64,000 bases of DNA from Diplonema japonicum (Eukaryota; Euglenozoa; Diplonemea; Diplonemida; Diplonemidae), in NCBI GenBank assembly GCA_964019335.1, contig OZ025671.1:248001-312000 (forward strand), read 5' to 3'. The notes under the pieces are model-generated. The model made no database searches, had not been told where the DNA came from, and was given only the letters and a program-made list of their open reading frames with translations. Positions 44,144 to 52,887 of the stretch are shown here, one piece after another. The translations under genes and the position numbers were made by a program. Numbering within the stretch: position 1 is the stretch's first letter; each line of letters opens with the position of its first letter.

Positions 44144-45826
44144 TCATCGCCTCACGCACGCGCGGCATACCTTGCGGCTGCATCCGTCAACCTGGCACCT
44201 AAGCTGGTACCGCTTCTTCGGCTGCTGCTTCTCGCAACCGTCGCACCACCACCTCCCCTGCTTCTTCTCGCCCTCGTCGCGGTCTGGGTAGATGTGGGCG
44301 TGCCTGTCCGTGTCCCTCTCCCTCCGCCTTCGCTCGGTGTCCCTCGCTAGGCTCCGGCTCTTCGACTTCGACGACGCCCTCGACTTCGTCTTGGCCCTCG
44401 AGGTCGTCGTCTCCGCCGCGTATCCTGCCGTGGCCTGTTCCTCGGGCTCCACCGACATCCTCACCCCAGACGGGGATCTCATCCTCGGCTTCGGTGATGG
44501 TGATCGTGATGCCGATTGTGTGGGGGGTGTCGTCTCCCTTGTTGACTTCCCTCCAACCTTCCGTTTCTTCTCTGTTGGCTTCCCAGAGAGCTTCTCCAGC
44601 ATTGCCTTCAGTTCTTGCACTTCCTTTCTGAGAGCTACCACCTCCTGTTCGAGCATCTCTTCTTTTTTCGTAGGGCCTTGCAGTTGCTGCTGCTCCTTCT
44701 GTTGTTGTTCCCGCGTGTGCTGCTTTCCTTGTTGCTGTTGTTTTTCTTGCTGCGGGTGCTGTTGCTCAGGTGCTACCTTCCCAGCTTCGACCCACGCCTT
44801 CTGCCCGTGTGTCTTCCCGTATAGCGCCAGGAACTGGCGCTTCGTGTACGTGCGCCCCGCGTACTCTTCCGGGTCTGCGGGGTCCGTCCTCTTCTCCTCC
44901 TCCTGCTTTCGCACTGCCTTCGGCGGCGGCTTCCCTGCCTCCCACACCTCCGCCGTTCCTCCCTGCCATTTTATCTCCCCGAAACTTGGGGGTGCCTCCG
45001 CCTGCAACACAGCCACTGTGCCCCCCTGCTTCGGGATGGTGCGGATGACCACCGCTTTCCACCCTGCTTCTTTGACAACCTCCTCGATGGTGGTTGTGTC
45101 CGCGCCCTTCGGGAGACCTCGGATGTCGTAGGTGGTCTTTCTGACAACCCCGAGGCCTTCCTTCAGGAGGTACTCCTGCACTTCCTCCCTTCTCTCGCTG
45201 ACCTGCAGGCCCCATCCCTTGCCGTTCAGCGTCAGTGTCGCCGAGGGGGTGATCCGTGTCATCACTGCCCCAAGTACGTTTTGTGCCAGCCAGTGCTGCC
45301 TTGTGGACATCCACAAGGCCCCCCTTTCCCTCCTCTCGATCTTCCAGGGACCGTCCTCGTTCCCTAGCGCGGTCCCCTCCTGTTCCGGTGCCATCCAGAT
45401 TAGGAAATCCATGACAGATTCCCCCTTCTTGCCTTCCCTCTCCATGTGTGGCCCTACGTGCACTCCCGTCAGGCCCGCCTTGCCGAGAAAAGCCATCACA
45501 CTCTTTCTCGGGTCTTCCTTCGCCGCTTTCCATGCCTCGTCTCCTGCCGCCCACTCAGCCATGATGGCCCTGCAGGCGACCTCCTCCTTTGCGCCCTTCA
45601 CCGGCGCCTTCTTCCTTTCCCCTCCTTTCCCGCTGGCCGCCTCCCTTGGCGCCACCAGCCGCTGCACCGTCACCGTCCCGCCACTCACCTTCTTCCCCAC
45701 CCTCTCCGCCCAGTTTGGGCCCTGCCCGTCCCGGCGCGTCTGCACCGAGCTTTGCTCGGTCCCAGGGGCACCGCTTGGAGGTGCGCCGGGTTTGCTTGCT
45801 GATTGCTCTGATTGATGTTCGCTCAT
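44144..45826 (-). CDS. Retrotransposon A ORF1: nucleic-acid-binding protein
   Basis: A 560-aa basic protein. Residues about 100-300 form a globular part (VACRAIMAEWAAGDEAWKAA; GLRGVVRKTTYD-like segment with KGWGLQVSERREEVQEYL), a Gln-rich stretch (about 355-385), a short coiled coil (LEQEVVALRKEVQELKAMLE, about 390-420), a Ser/Arg/Lys-rich part (SRAKTKSRASSKSKSRS) and a C-terminal Cys cluster (CDGC, CQVDGC, CRAC) that may bind zinc and RNA. This is the expected ORF1 role: packaging the element RNA. The ATG is preceded by AGGGGGCGGAACTAAC. Confidence 0.8.
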   Translation of the reverse strand: MSEHQSEQSASKPGAPPSGAPGTEQSSVQTRRDGQGPNWAERVGKKVSGGTVTVQRLVAPREAASGKGGERKKAPVKGAKEEVACRAIMAEWAAGDEAWKAAKEDPRKSVMAFLGKAGLTGVHVGPHMEREGKKGESVMDFLIWMAPEQEGTALGNEDGPWKIERRERGALWMSTRQHWLAQNVLGAVMTRITPSATLTLNGKGWGLQVSERREEVQEYLLKEGLGVVRKTTYDIRGLPKGADTTTIEEVVKEAGWKAVVIRTIPKQGGTVAVLQAEAPPSFGEIKWQGGTAEVWEAGKPPPKAVRKQEEEKRTDPADPEEYAGRTYTKRQFLALYGKTHGQKAWVEAGKVAPEQQHPQQEKQQQQGKQHTREQQQKEQQQLQGPTKKEEMLEQEVVALRKEVQELKAMLEKLSGKPTEKKRKVGGKSTRETTPPTQSASRSPSPKPRMRSPSGVRMSVEPEEQATAGYAAETTTSRAKTKSRASSKSKSRSLARDTERRRRERDTDRHAHIYPDRDEGEKKQGRWWCDGCEKQQPKKRYQLRCQVDGCSRKVCRACVRR

Positions 45827-45916
45827 GTTAGTTCCGCCCCCTTTAAAAAAAAAAAAAACTCAAAGTGCAGGACAAACCCCCTCATGGAGGGCCGCCCTTG
45901 GGTGGGTTAGGGGGGG

Positions 45917-48900
45917 TTATCTTTTTATACTCCCCTTCTGGAGCATTGCTTTCGTTCCAATCGAGGCCTTGAGCGTCTTGCGGAGTCGTGTGATGCGGTC
46001 TCGCTTGTAAGCGGCTTTCAGTTCCATCAGCTTGTCGTGAGTGGTGTGGGTGGCGAAGATGGGCCTCCTGGCGAAACCCATAGCCGTCTTCCCACCTATT
46101 GCGATGAGGGACTTCACTCTCTTCTGTTCATCTGCTGGGAAGGGGCGTGGCTTCTTCCGTGCCCTGCATGCCGCGTTCAGCTTTCTTATCAGTGCTTTGA
46201 TCTTGCGAGCCCTATCTTCCAGCAGACCCCCCAGTAACTTGCCTGTCGTCCATTCGAAGTCGATGGCCAATTCCACCGCTGACACTTCAGAGCTGGTGTC
46301 CTCCTTCACCCATCGTAGCTGTGACAACCACTGCAGCAGCGGGTTCAGGAATTCTGCGACGATTCCTCCCACTCCTTCGAGCTCCCCCGCCGTTGGCACG
46401 AGGCATCTCCTTCCCTCCACATTGCGTACCCACGGCAGCGGCTGTGTGCTGGCGTTGTCTATTTGCATGAGCTCCACATCCCGTTTCCCGACCACCACAG
46501 CCATGTATCGCTGCAGCTTCTCCAGGTGTGCGAAGACATGCCCCCTCGGCAGTATCGCGTGCAGCTCCAGACATAGGGGCCATCCTGATCTGTTGCGCAA
46601 CGGCTCCATTCCGTCTAGTGCCAGTTCCTCTTGTGCACAGGCGCACTCATACAGCTGATGGCGGAGTAAGGTCACCGTGTCCGGGTGTGGAGACTTGCAC
46701 AGGTCGCATCTGAATCCTTGCGTGTGCGATACCTCCGTCGTTGGTGCCTGGCCCATGTTCTCCTCGTCGTCACCGTTGTCGTCACCTTCAGGCGCCAGTG
46801 GGACGCTCTTTCGCTTCGCATTTGCGTGCGGGTTTAGGTAGGGAACCCCTCCTGCGATCACTCGTCTCAGGCTGTAGGACATGAGCGGGTCCTTGGCCGT
46901 CCTCCATAATCGGTTCGTCTTGGGGTCCGCCCCCGGCTCTATCCCGCTTATCGTGCTCCTCTCGACCGCCAGCGTCCTACTTCGGGCCTTCCTCACCACC
47001 TCTCTAAAGATGTGTCCGCGTTCGGCCCAAGATGTGTTGCAACCTAGTAGCTGCGCCCAACTCCATCCTATTCGGGGAAGCCACCGGCAGACCAGGTTGC
47101 CAACCGGCCCCATCTGGATGGAACCCGCGTCATACCCCGCAGCGATCTGCATGCATCTCTGCCGTAGCCGACTGTCATCGAGTGCTCCGGATACTACCTT
47201 CAGGGAGTGGTACATTACGTAGGAAAGGGGGTCATTGGTGTGCCCCTTCAGCAGGACTGTGTTTACCGCGGTGGGCGACCGTCCACGGTGATGAGGGCCC
47301 CACAGGTTACAAGTGATCTTCGTCGTTAGCTTCTTGAGTGCCTCATCACATGGAGGGGAGAACGGCCCACTGTATAGGCAAGATGGCAGGACCGTCGTGC
47401 TGACCAAGTGTGCTTTGGTTTCGAAAGCAATCCTTGTGCCCCCCAGTCGGTCCAGCGAGCCAAGCGCCCCCGTGGTCGGTTTGTTCCACGTCGTTCCTGT
47501 CCTGCGTGTGTTGATCTTCACCCCCAGTCCGCAGAGGTCTGTCACCGTCTTGTAGGGTACCGCGACCTCCAAGCCTTTCCTCATCTCCGTTCGGTTTCCT
47601 ATGACTTTCGACTTGAAATCTTCAGCAGTGCCGAAACCAACAGTCTTCTCCTTGTTGATTTCCATCCCCGTCAGGTCGCAGAACTCCAATGTCCCATTGA
47701 CCGCAGCTTGTAGTGAGCCACGCAGCTTTGCCAGCAGGTATGCGTCGTCAGCGTAGGCTAGCACTTCGGCGTCTGGCGCGACTTGCTCGACTGCCCGCAC
47801 CATGATGGACAACAGGGCGTTGACGACGATGACTGACAGGGGGCATCCTTGGAGAATGCCGTTCGTTGTCTCAAATGTTTCTCCCACTCCTATGGGGTAC
47901 TTGAACCTCCTTGTGATTTGGGTGTACATCCCTTGGAGTGCTCTCCCTATGGATTGGTCCATCCCCAGGGCGTCCATGAGGTCGAGAGACAGCCGTTGTG
48001 GCACTAGATCGAAGCATTTTCGAAAGTCTAGGGCTAGTCCTTCCAGCGGTTCTCCTTCCACCAGAGCTAGTTCCAGCTTGGTACATAACTCCATGAGGGC
48101 AGTTGTCGTACTGTGTTTGGGTCGAAACCCGTGCTGTCTCGGCGTGATCCAGCGTTCTTGCCAGTCAAGGACACCCTTCAGCCTCGTACACGCCCACAAG
48201 CGGTAGATGGTGCTGGTCACTGTGATGGGACGATGATTCAGTGGTGCTGACCCCTCACCCTTCGGAATCAGGGACACCAGTGCTGTCGTGATCTGTCTCG
48301 GCCACTGGCCTGTTTCCTCGATCAGGTTGAAGAGGTCTGCGAAAGCCTTCAGGATGCTCGTTGGGAGACGCTTCAGTTCACTCATCCGCCAACCGTCCAC
48401 GCCACATGCTCCTTTCTCCGGCTTCTTCCTGATCACTTCCCTCAGCTGTTCTGCTGTGATGGGAGTCCGTGCCATTGGGGCTTTCTTGATCAGGTCCCCG
48501 TAACGTTGTGCAAACCGCTCATACTGTGGCTCTTCCTCGAGTGTTCGCGCACAGAAGACGCCCGACCACGCGTTCCGCATCACCTTGTCCATTTCCTGTA
48601 GGTTCGCCGTCACCCCCCCGTCTGCTACCTCAACCACGTCCGTTCTCTGGTTTGGGCGGTCTCTGACCCAGGCTGTGATGTGCTTGCGTTCTTTCCCAAA
48701 GTCAGCACGGACTGAGCGTTCGTAGGCCTTCGTCTGCATTCTCTTGCGGTATTGGAGTAGCTCTGATAGCATTCCCTGAGCGAAGTCCTCTGCTATGTCC
48801 AGCTCCTCCCTGATGCCGTCGATACCCCCTGTCGCGTCCACCTGGCAGTTGTCAACCTTCAGTTCTTCTCCTAGTGTCGCAATATTTCTGAGGACGTTCC

Positions 48901-50110
48901 GTAACTCTACCGGCAGCGGACCGCAGTGTCCGTTTTCATAAAGCCTTAGCATTTGCTGTTGCGCACTGCGGATCTTGTGCTTCAGCTTTTCCAGTCTTTG
49001 TTGTCTGTTCGATGCCGCTCCGACCGCCGACTCCGCCGACCTCGCACTTAGCTCCGATTTCGTAGGTTCCCGTACTTTGCCTCTCCCGGTGTACACGCTG
49101 CGCGTCGGCCCCTTGTACCCATGTAATAGGTACTCCTCTGCGAGGTCTGATATCTCCGAGAAAGCTTCGGTGGGCTCCTGTGCTGCTATGAACTCCCGGT
49201 ACCTCGACTTCTGCATCAGTGCCTTCGCCACCTCGCCAGGCGCCTTCTTGGTCTTCGGTATCTCCTGTGGGATGGTGTACCTCAGGACTTCTTGACGAAA
49301 AGCTGGGATGTTGAGTGTCACCGACAAGCATCGGTGGTCCGACCCGGTGATCATATCGCTTACTCCGCAATGTTCGAGACCTTGGGCCGCGATGTTATTC
49401 AGCAGGACCCTGTCAATCCTCGTGCTGCAGTTGGTCCTAACGAACGTGTCCTCCGCCTGTACACCATCCCTTCTTGCACAGAACGCAGCGGCGTCTACCC
49501 AGTCTGTCTGTATAGCTTTCCTTAACGTGGGGGATCGTACTTCGTCCGTGTTGAAATCGCCCACCACGGCCACAGGCACGTCTCCCAGTTCGAACTTAAG
49601 ACGGCAAAGGATGTAGTGGAGAAGCTCTTCACGGTATTTCGTCTTGGCTTGGTCCTGACCCGAGTGGCAGTAGACGTTGATCAGGTGAAGCCACCGTTTG
49701 CTTCCATCGAGTGAGATCTTCACGTGTGACCACCTGTCCCTGTGCGGCCCATTCGTTTCACAGCGCACCGCCGTACGTGGTTTTTTCACCAGGGTTCCTA
49801 GACCACCCCGTTTCGCTATCGTCAGAGATGTGACACCACTGGACTCCCTGCCTGGCTGTGGCTTGCTCCAGAATCTGGCGTATCGTTTGCCCCAGTCATC
49901 GTCTCTCAGCACGTGTTCGATTTCCAGCTGCGTCTGAGCCGTGAGGGCTGTCTCCTGGATGCAGAATGCGTCCGGGAGGACGGTGGAGTACTCGCTCAGC
50001 CTGTTGTTAAGTGATGAGCCGTTGTGTGTGAAAATGGTGAATTTCTCGTGTTCTGGCTCTGGTCCGGGGTGGGGTTCGATACCCTGTTCGGTGAGACGTT
50101 CAAATTTCAT
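45917..50110 (-). CDS. Retrotransposon B ORF2: endonuclease and reverse transcriptase with N-terminal 2A-like motif
   Basis: A 1397-aa protein. Residues 10-17 read GIEPHPGP, close to the 2A ribosome-skipping motif (D/G-V/I-E-x-N-P-G-P) but with His for Asn. Residues about 24-285 are the AP-like endonuclease (IFTHNGSSLNNRLSEY, FCIQETALTAQ, VAVVGDFNTDEVRS, TRIDRVLLN, GSDHRCLSV). RT spans about 560-870 (LIPKGEGSAPLNHRPITVTS, GLALDFRKCFDLVP, NGILQGCPLSVIVVNALL, VLAYADDAYLLAKL with YADD at about 785). A C..C..H..C finger is at about 1137-1158 (CDLCKSPHPDTVTLLRHQLY then EC). The C-terminus has the same IGGKTAMGFARRPIFATHT block as element A. No OTU domain. Confidence 0.88.
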   Translation of the reverse strand: MKFERLTEQGIEPHPGPEPEHEKFTIFTHNGSSLNNRLSEYSTVLPDAFCIQETALTAQTQLEIEHVLRDDDWGKRYARFWSKPQPGRESSGVTSLTIAKRGGLGTLVKKPRTAVRCETNGPHRDRWSHVKISLDGSKRWLHLINVYCHSGQDQAKTKYREELLHYILCRLKFELGDVPVAVVGDFNTDEVRSPTLRKAIQTDWVDAAAFCARRDGVQAEDTFVRTNCSTRIDRVLLNNIAAQGLEHCGVSDMITGSDHRCLSVTLNIPAFRQEVLRYTIPQEIPKTKKAPGEVAKALMQKSRYREFIAAQEPTEAFSEISDLAEEYLLHGYKGPTRSVYTGRGKVREPTKSELSARSAESAVGAASNRQQRLEKLKHKIRSAQQQMLRLYENGHCGPLPVELRNVLRNIATLGEELKVDNCQVDATGGIDGIREELDIAEDFAQGMLSELLQYRKRMQTKAYERSVRADFGKERKHITAWVRDRPNQRTDVVEVADGGVTANLQEMDKVMRNAWSGVFCARTLEEEPQYERFAQRYGDLIKKAPMARTPITAEQLREVIRKKPEKGACGVDGWRMSELKRLPTSILKAFADLFNLIEETGQWPRQITTALVSLIPKGEGSAPLNHRPITVTSTIYRLWACTRLKGVLDWQERWITPRQHGFRPKHSTTTALMELCTKLELALVEGEPLEGLALDFRKCFDLVPQRLSLDLMDALGMDQSIGRALQGMYTQITRRFKYPIGVGETFETTNGILQGCPLSVIVVNALLSIMVRAVEQVAPDAEVLAYADDAYLLAKLRGSLQAAVNGTLEFCDLTGMEINKEKTVGFGTAEDFKSKVIGNRTEMRKGLEVAVPYKTVTDLCGLGVKINTRRTGTTWNKPTTGALGSLDRLGGTRIAFETKAHLVSTTVLPSCLYSGPFSPPCDEALKKLTTKITCNLWGPHHRGRSPTAVNTVLLKGHTNDPLSYVMYHSLKVVSGALDDSRLRQRCMQIAAGYDAGSIQMGPVGNLVCRWLPRIGWSWAQLLGCNTSWAERGHIFREVVRKARSRTLAVERSTISGIEPGADPKTNRLWRTAKDPLMSYSLRRVIAGGVPYLNPHANAKRKSVPLAPEGDDNGDDEENMGQAPTTEVSHTQGFRCDLCKSPHPDTVTLLRHQLYECACAQEELALDGMEPLRNRSGWPLCLELHAILPRGHVFAHLEKLQRYMAVVVGKRDVELMQIDNASTQPLPWVRNVEGRRCLVPTAGELEGVGGIVAEFLNPLLQWLSQLRWVKEDTSSEVSAVELAIDFEWTTGKLLGGLLEDRARKIKALIRKLNAACRARKKPRPFPADEQKRVKSLIAIGGKTAMGFARRPIFATHTTHDKLMELKAAYKRDRITRLRKTLKASIGTKAMLQKGSIKR

Positions 50111-50203
50111 GTCAGATAAGCGTATCGGATTGTATTTGGAAGGATGGGAACGGGGCGGAGGGAATGGGTTTGGGGGGTGGGTTTGGGGGGAGCCCTCATG
50201 GAG

Positions 50204-52447
50204 TCATTGTTCGCATTGTTCGCACCCGCGGCATTTTACCCTTTTGCAGTCTGGTAATATGCAGGTCTGTGCTGGGTTGTTCTTTGTGATGTTCCCGCCG
50301 CAGTAGTGGCATACACCCTTCCAGCATTGATATGTCCCGTTGTAGACGTGGCAGATGCCCTTGCCCAGGCAGTCGTCAATGTCGGCGGGGCCCTCGTCCA
50401 GGTCGATGTCGGTGTCATCGTCAGTTGGGGGGGGACCCAAGTCATCTTCGGAGTCGTCCATCATCTCCTCCCCGGCAGCAGGGCGCATCATCGGGGCCCG
50501 GTTCCCGGGGACGGGCTTCGAGAGCGTCGCTTCCGTGAGTCTCTTAATTTGCTCGGTGAGCGCGGCCATCTGGATGTGCATCTGCCGGACCTCCTCCCGT
50601 AGCTCCGCGTTCTCCCTCCGTAGACTGACCACCTCAGCCGGCGGCTTGACGTCGCTGACCGGTTCCCCTGCAAGTTTACGAAGTGCGTTTTCGATTGCTG
50701 TGAGGCGGTCCTCAAAGGCCGGGGGATCGGCTTTCTTCGATGTTGTGGGCGACTTACCGGACTTCGGTGGGGCGGCTTTACCCGTAGGGGCAACCTTCTT
50801 TCCTGCAGCTGGTGGTTTGTGGTCTGGTTGAGAGGACCCCGTCACTGCTCCGAGGTACGACTTGCCCGCGTTGTTTGTGGTCCCCGTTTTCGGCCTTCCC
50901 CAGGACTGAGCTGGCGGTGTCTTTTTGGTGGGTGGGTTTCTAACGTCGGGAGCTATCCTGCAGTTGAGGACCCGCCCAGTTGGGGACGTGATCTTCAGTG
51001 ACGTGGTTGGGGGTTCGCCCCCTCGGATGTACCAGCACCTCATGCTGTTGCACCATCCGCCGTGTAGTGGGACGGCCTCCCACTTAATCGCCTCGAGTAT
51101 CGCCTCAACGTGTTCGGCTCCGCACTGCCCGTACAGTCCCGACAAACGCCACCTGGGCTCCCCATGCTGCCCGCGTTGTCGCTCCTCCTCGCCTAATACC
51201 TTGTCGAGGAGCGTGGTTTTCCTCTCCTCCGATGTCCTCACCCCGAGACGGCCGTCGGATTCGCGCAGCGCTAACCCCTGCTTCTCAGTCTCCGCCAGCT
51301 CGAGTGCCTCTTCCAGAGTGATCTCCTTCGGGAGCCAGGCGACAGGGGACTTCTCCACGTCCTTCGGCTTGACGAAGATCCCCATCTTCCCGGATGCACT
51401 TACGAGGCGGCGGCGGTTCTCGGTTGCGATCGTGACGAGCACGTCAACCCTTGGGGCCGGTCCATCCACGTACTTGTCGATCCTGTGGATCGTCTTACAG
51501 CCCAGCATCTCCTGGACCAGCTTGCGGGGTTCGGAGGTCACCCTCTCCCAAGTCTGGGCTGGGGTGTGCGTCTTCGAGACGACGAAAGCTACCCGCGTGT
51601 ACATCGCGGCCAGGTCAATACCCACCGTGTTTTTGTTTTTTTGAGAGCGCGAGATCTTTCCGCTCAGTACGTGCAAGAACATTGTCCTGTTCGAGTACTC
51701 TCCAGCCGCCTTGAGCACGACGTCGTGTTCGTATCGACCCTTGCCGTTGCGTTTGAGGAGGACTGCCTTGTTCCCGTCCCAGGGCATCTTTTCTGCCTCC
51801 TCCACGTTGACCTCGGTCGCGATGGCTATGCCATCTTTCCCTGCCACCAGCTCTTCCCACTCTATGAAGGGTAGGTCGAACTGTCCCTGCTCGAGGAGCC
51901 AGCATTTCTTTGCCTGCGGTTCCTTCCGTGGTGGCTTGCTGTTCGGTCCCCTCCATGCCTTCGCCTCTCCGTCTGAGGTTGGAATCCCGACCCGTGGCAG
52001 CTTGAACTGCTGCATAGCTTTCTTCAGCACGTTCACGTTGAACGGCTCCGTGGCGTTGAGGTATGCCCGGCCGTCGAAGGCGACGTGGATGGGCTGCTTC
52101 TTGGACTTGGACTCTCCCACGATAGGGGAGACGATGAGGGCGCCGTCGTCGGCCGTAATCAGGTGGATGTCGGTCTTCAGTGCGCGGGCGGTGGCTTGGA
52201 TGGTAACCGGGTCCGCGGCGGTCCCCTCCCTGGCGTGCTGGGAGCAGTACAGGTCGTAGTCTCCGATGACACTCGCCCGGTACTCCTCGCTTCCTCGCAG
52301 CTCTTGTATCATGCGGCGCCTAACGTCGCTCCCCTTCTTTCCCGTCTTCTCTCCGACCACTCCGTAGAAGGAGTTTCCGTTTCCAATCCCGTACCCCTTC
52401 CCGCGGGCTGTCATCCCGTACCCCTTCAAAGCTTTGTGAACGTCCAT
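50204..52447 (-). CDS. Retrotransposon B ORF1 with a degenerate OTU-like domain
   Basis: A 747-aa protein. Residues 18-135 read like an OTU domain (YGIGNGNSFYGVVGEKTG, DVRRRMIQEL, DPVTIQATARALKTDIHLIT, PIHVAFDGRAYLNAT), but the catalytic Cys is Ser26, the preceding Asp is Asn, and the expected His-Tyr near residue 135 is Arg-Ala-Tyr, so protease activity is unlikely. The middle (about 190-480) is a folded region of unknown type. A Pro/Lys-rich linker, a coiled coil (VSLRRENAELREEVRQMHIQ, about 625-660), an acidic stretch and a C-terminal Cys/His cluster (CWKGVCHYCGG, CILPDCKRVKCRGCEQC) follow, typical of an RNA-binding ORF1. Start at the first ATG, 52447. Confidence 0.8.
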   Translation of the reverse strand: MDVHKALKGYGMTARGKGYGIGNGNSFYGVVGEKTGKKGSDVRRRMIQELRGSEEYRASVIGDYDLYCSQHAREGTAADPVTIQATARALKTDIHLITADDGALIVSPIVGESKSKKQPIHVAFDGRAYLNATEPFNVNVLKKAMQQFKLPRVGIPTSDGEAKAWRGPNSKPPRKEPQAKKCWLLEQGQFDLPFIEWEELVAGKDGIAIATEVNVEEAEKMPWDGNKAVLLKRNGKGRYEHDVVLKAAGEYSNRTMFLHVLSGKISRSQKNKNTVGIDLAAMYTRVAFVVSKTHTPAQTWERVTSEPRKLVQEMLGCKTIHRIDKYVDGPAPRVDVLVTIATENRRRLVSASGKMGIFVKPKDVEKSPVAWLPKEITLEEALELAETEKQGLALRESDGRLGVRTSEERKTTLLDKVLGEEERQRGQHGEPRWRLSGLYGQCGAEHVEAILEAIKWEAVPLHGGWCNSMRCWYIRGGEPPTTSLKITSPTGRVLNCRIAPDVRNPPTKKTPPAQSWGRPKTGTTNNAGKSYLGAVTGSSQPDHKPPAAGKKVAPTGKAAPPKSGKSPTTSKKADPPAFEDRLTAIENALRKLAGEPVSDVKPPAEVVSLRRENAELREEVRQMHIQMAALTEQIKRLTEATLSKPVPGNRAPMMRPAAGEEMMDDSEDDLGPPPTDDDTDIDLDEGPADIDDCLGKGICHVYNGTYQCWKGVCHYCGGNITKNNPAQTCILPDCKRVKCRGCEQCEQ

Positions 52448-52490
52448 CTTAGACTGACGCGGTTGCTTAGATTGTCAATGTGTTTGCTGT

Positions 52491-52562
52491 GATCTGATAT
52501 GATCTGATATGATCTGATATGACTCGATTTTTCTTCTCTTCTCTTCTCTTCTCTTCTCTTCT
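52491..52562. repeat. Tandem repeats in the leader of element B
   Basis: Three copies of gatctgatat (52491-52520) are followed by about five copies of ttctc (52533-52562). They lie between ORF1 of element B and the SL RNA gene and could be the 5' UTR of the element or part of the SL repeat unit. Confidence 0.8.
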
Positions 52563-52574
52563 CCTTTACGTTGC

Positions 52575-52696
52575 TGATCTGTGTCGCGCTTCAACTTCCA
52601 ATATTTGTATTTTCTTTTCAAACCGTTGCTGTGTGAACTTTATTGGCACGGTCGGACACCAATAAAGTACAGAAACTGTAGCTTTAGAATCGTTGG
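52575..52696 (-). ncRNA. Spliced-leader (SL) RNA gene
   Basis: The exon (52696-52660, 37 nt) starts CCAACGATTCTAAAGCTACA and ends GTTTCTGTACTTTATTG; the next bases are GTGTCC, a GT donor. The exon end ACTTTATTG plus G pairs perfectly over 10 bp with CCAATAAAGT at 52646-52637, placing the splice site in stem-loop I as in kinetoplastid SL RNAs. Downstream, AAATATTGG (52606-52598) is in the right place for an Sm site. The 3' end is a guess (total about 115-125 nt). SL RNA donates its exon to the 5' end of mRNAs by trans-splicing. One or two bases differ from the Diplonema papillatum exon as I remember it. Confidence 0.88.
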
Positions 52697-52697
52697 T

Positions 52698-52729
<32 letters not shown>

Positions 52730-52790
52730 TATAGAAAGAAGTAAAAGGTAGCTAAGTAATGACAGAAACTGTAGCTTTAGAATCGTTGGG

Positions 52791-52822
<32 letters not shown>

Positions 52823-52854
52823 TATAGAAAGAAGTAAAAGGTAGCTAAGTAATG
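52669..52854 (-). repeat. 93-bp tandem duplication of the SL upstream region and 28 nt of SL exon
   Basis: Unit 52669-52761 and unit 52762-52854 are nearly identical (one visible base change beside the A-run). Each holds the first 28 nt of the SL exon and the upstream sequence (T-rich tract, then CTATATTTTC, TTTACTTC and GCTACC on the minus strand). Only the unit next to 52660 runs on into the rest of the exon. The outer copy is thus a promoter plus truncated exon, an SL pseudogene fragment. Confidence 0.85.
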
Positions 52855-52887
52855 AGTAGGAATCAATAATACAAAAAAAGAAACCCC

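Larger units (their letters stand above)
39221..45861 (-). mobile_element. Complete non-LTR retrotransposon A (ORF1 + OTU-endonuclease-RT ORF2)
   Basis: Two long intact frames on the same strand, ORF1 then ORF2, separated by 81 nt, form a non-LTR (LINE-type) element. The ends are estimates: the 5' end abuts the 3' end of element B near 45850, and the 3' end lies just past the ORF2 stop; I see no clear poly-A tail or target duplication. Apurinic-type endonuclease, RT, and absence of LTRs define the class. Both frames are open, so the copy may be recent. Confidence 0.85.
45862..52570 (-). mobile_element. Complete non-LTR retrotransposon B (ORF1 + ORF2), just downstream of the SL RNA gene
   Basis: Second LINE-type element on the same strand, upstream of element A and directly downstream of the SL RNA gene. 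ORF1 and ORF2 are both open and 93 nt apart. The RT and endonuclease are clearly related to those of element A, but many blocks differ and the domain layout differs (OTU-like domain in ORF1 here), so it is a different family. The 5' leader has short tandem repeats (52491-52562). The exact ends are unknown; the 3' leader after the ORF2 stop includes TAACCCCCCCTAACCC on the minus strand. Confidence 0.83.

Noticed and set aside
44766-45554. 262-aa Gly/Arg-rich frame inside ORF1 of element A
   Set aside because: Out-of-frame reading of the ORF1 coding region.
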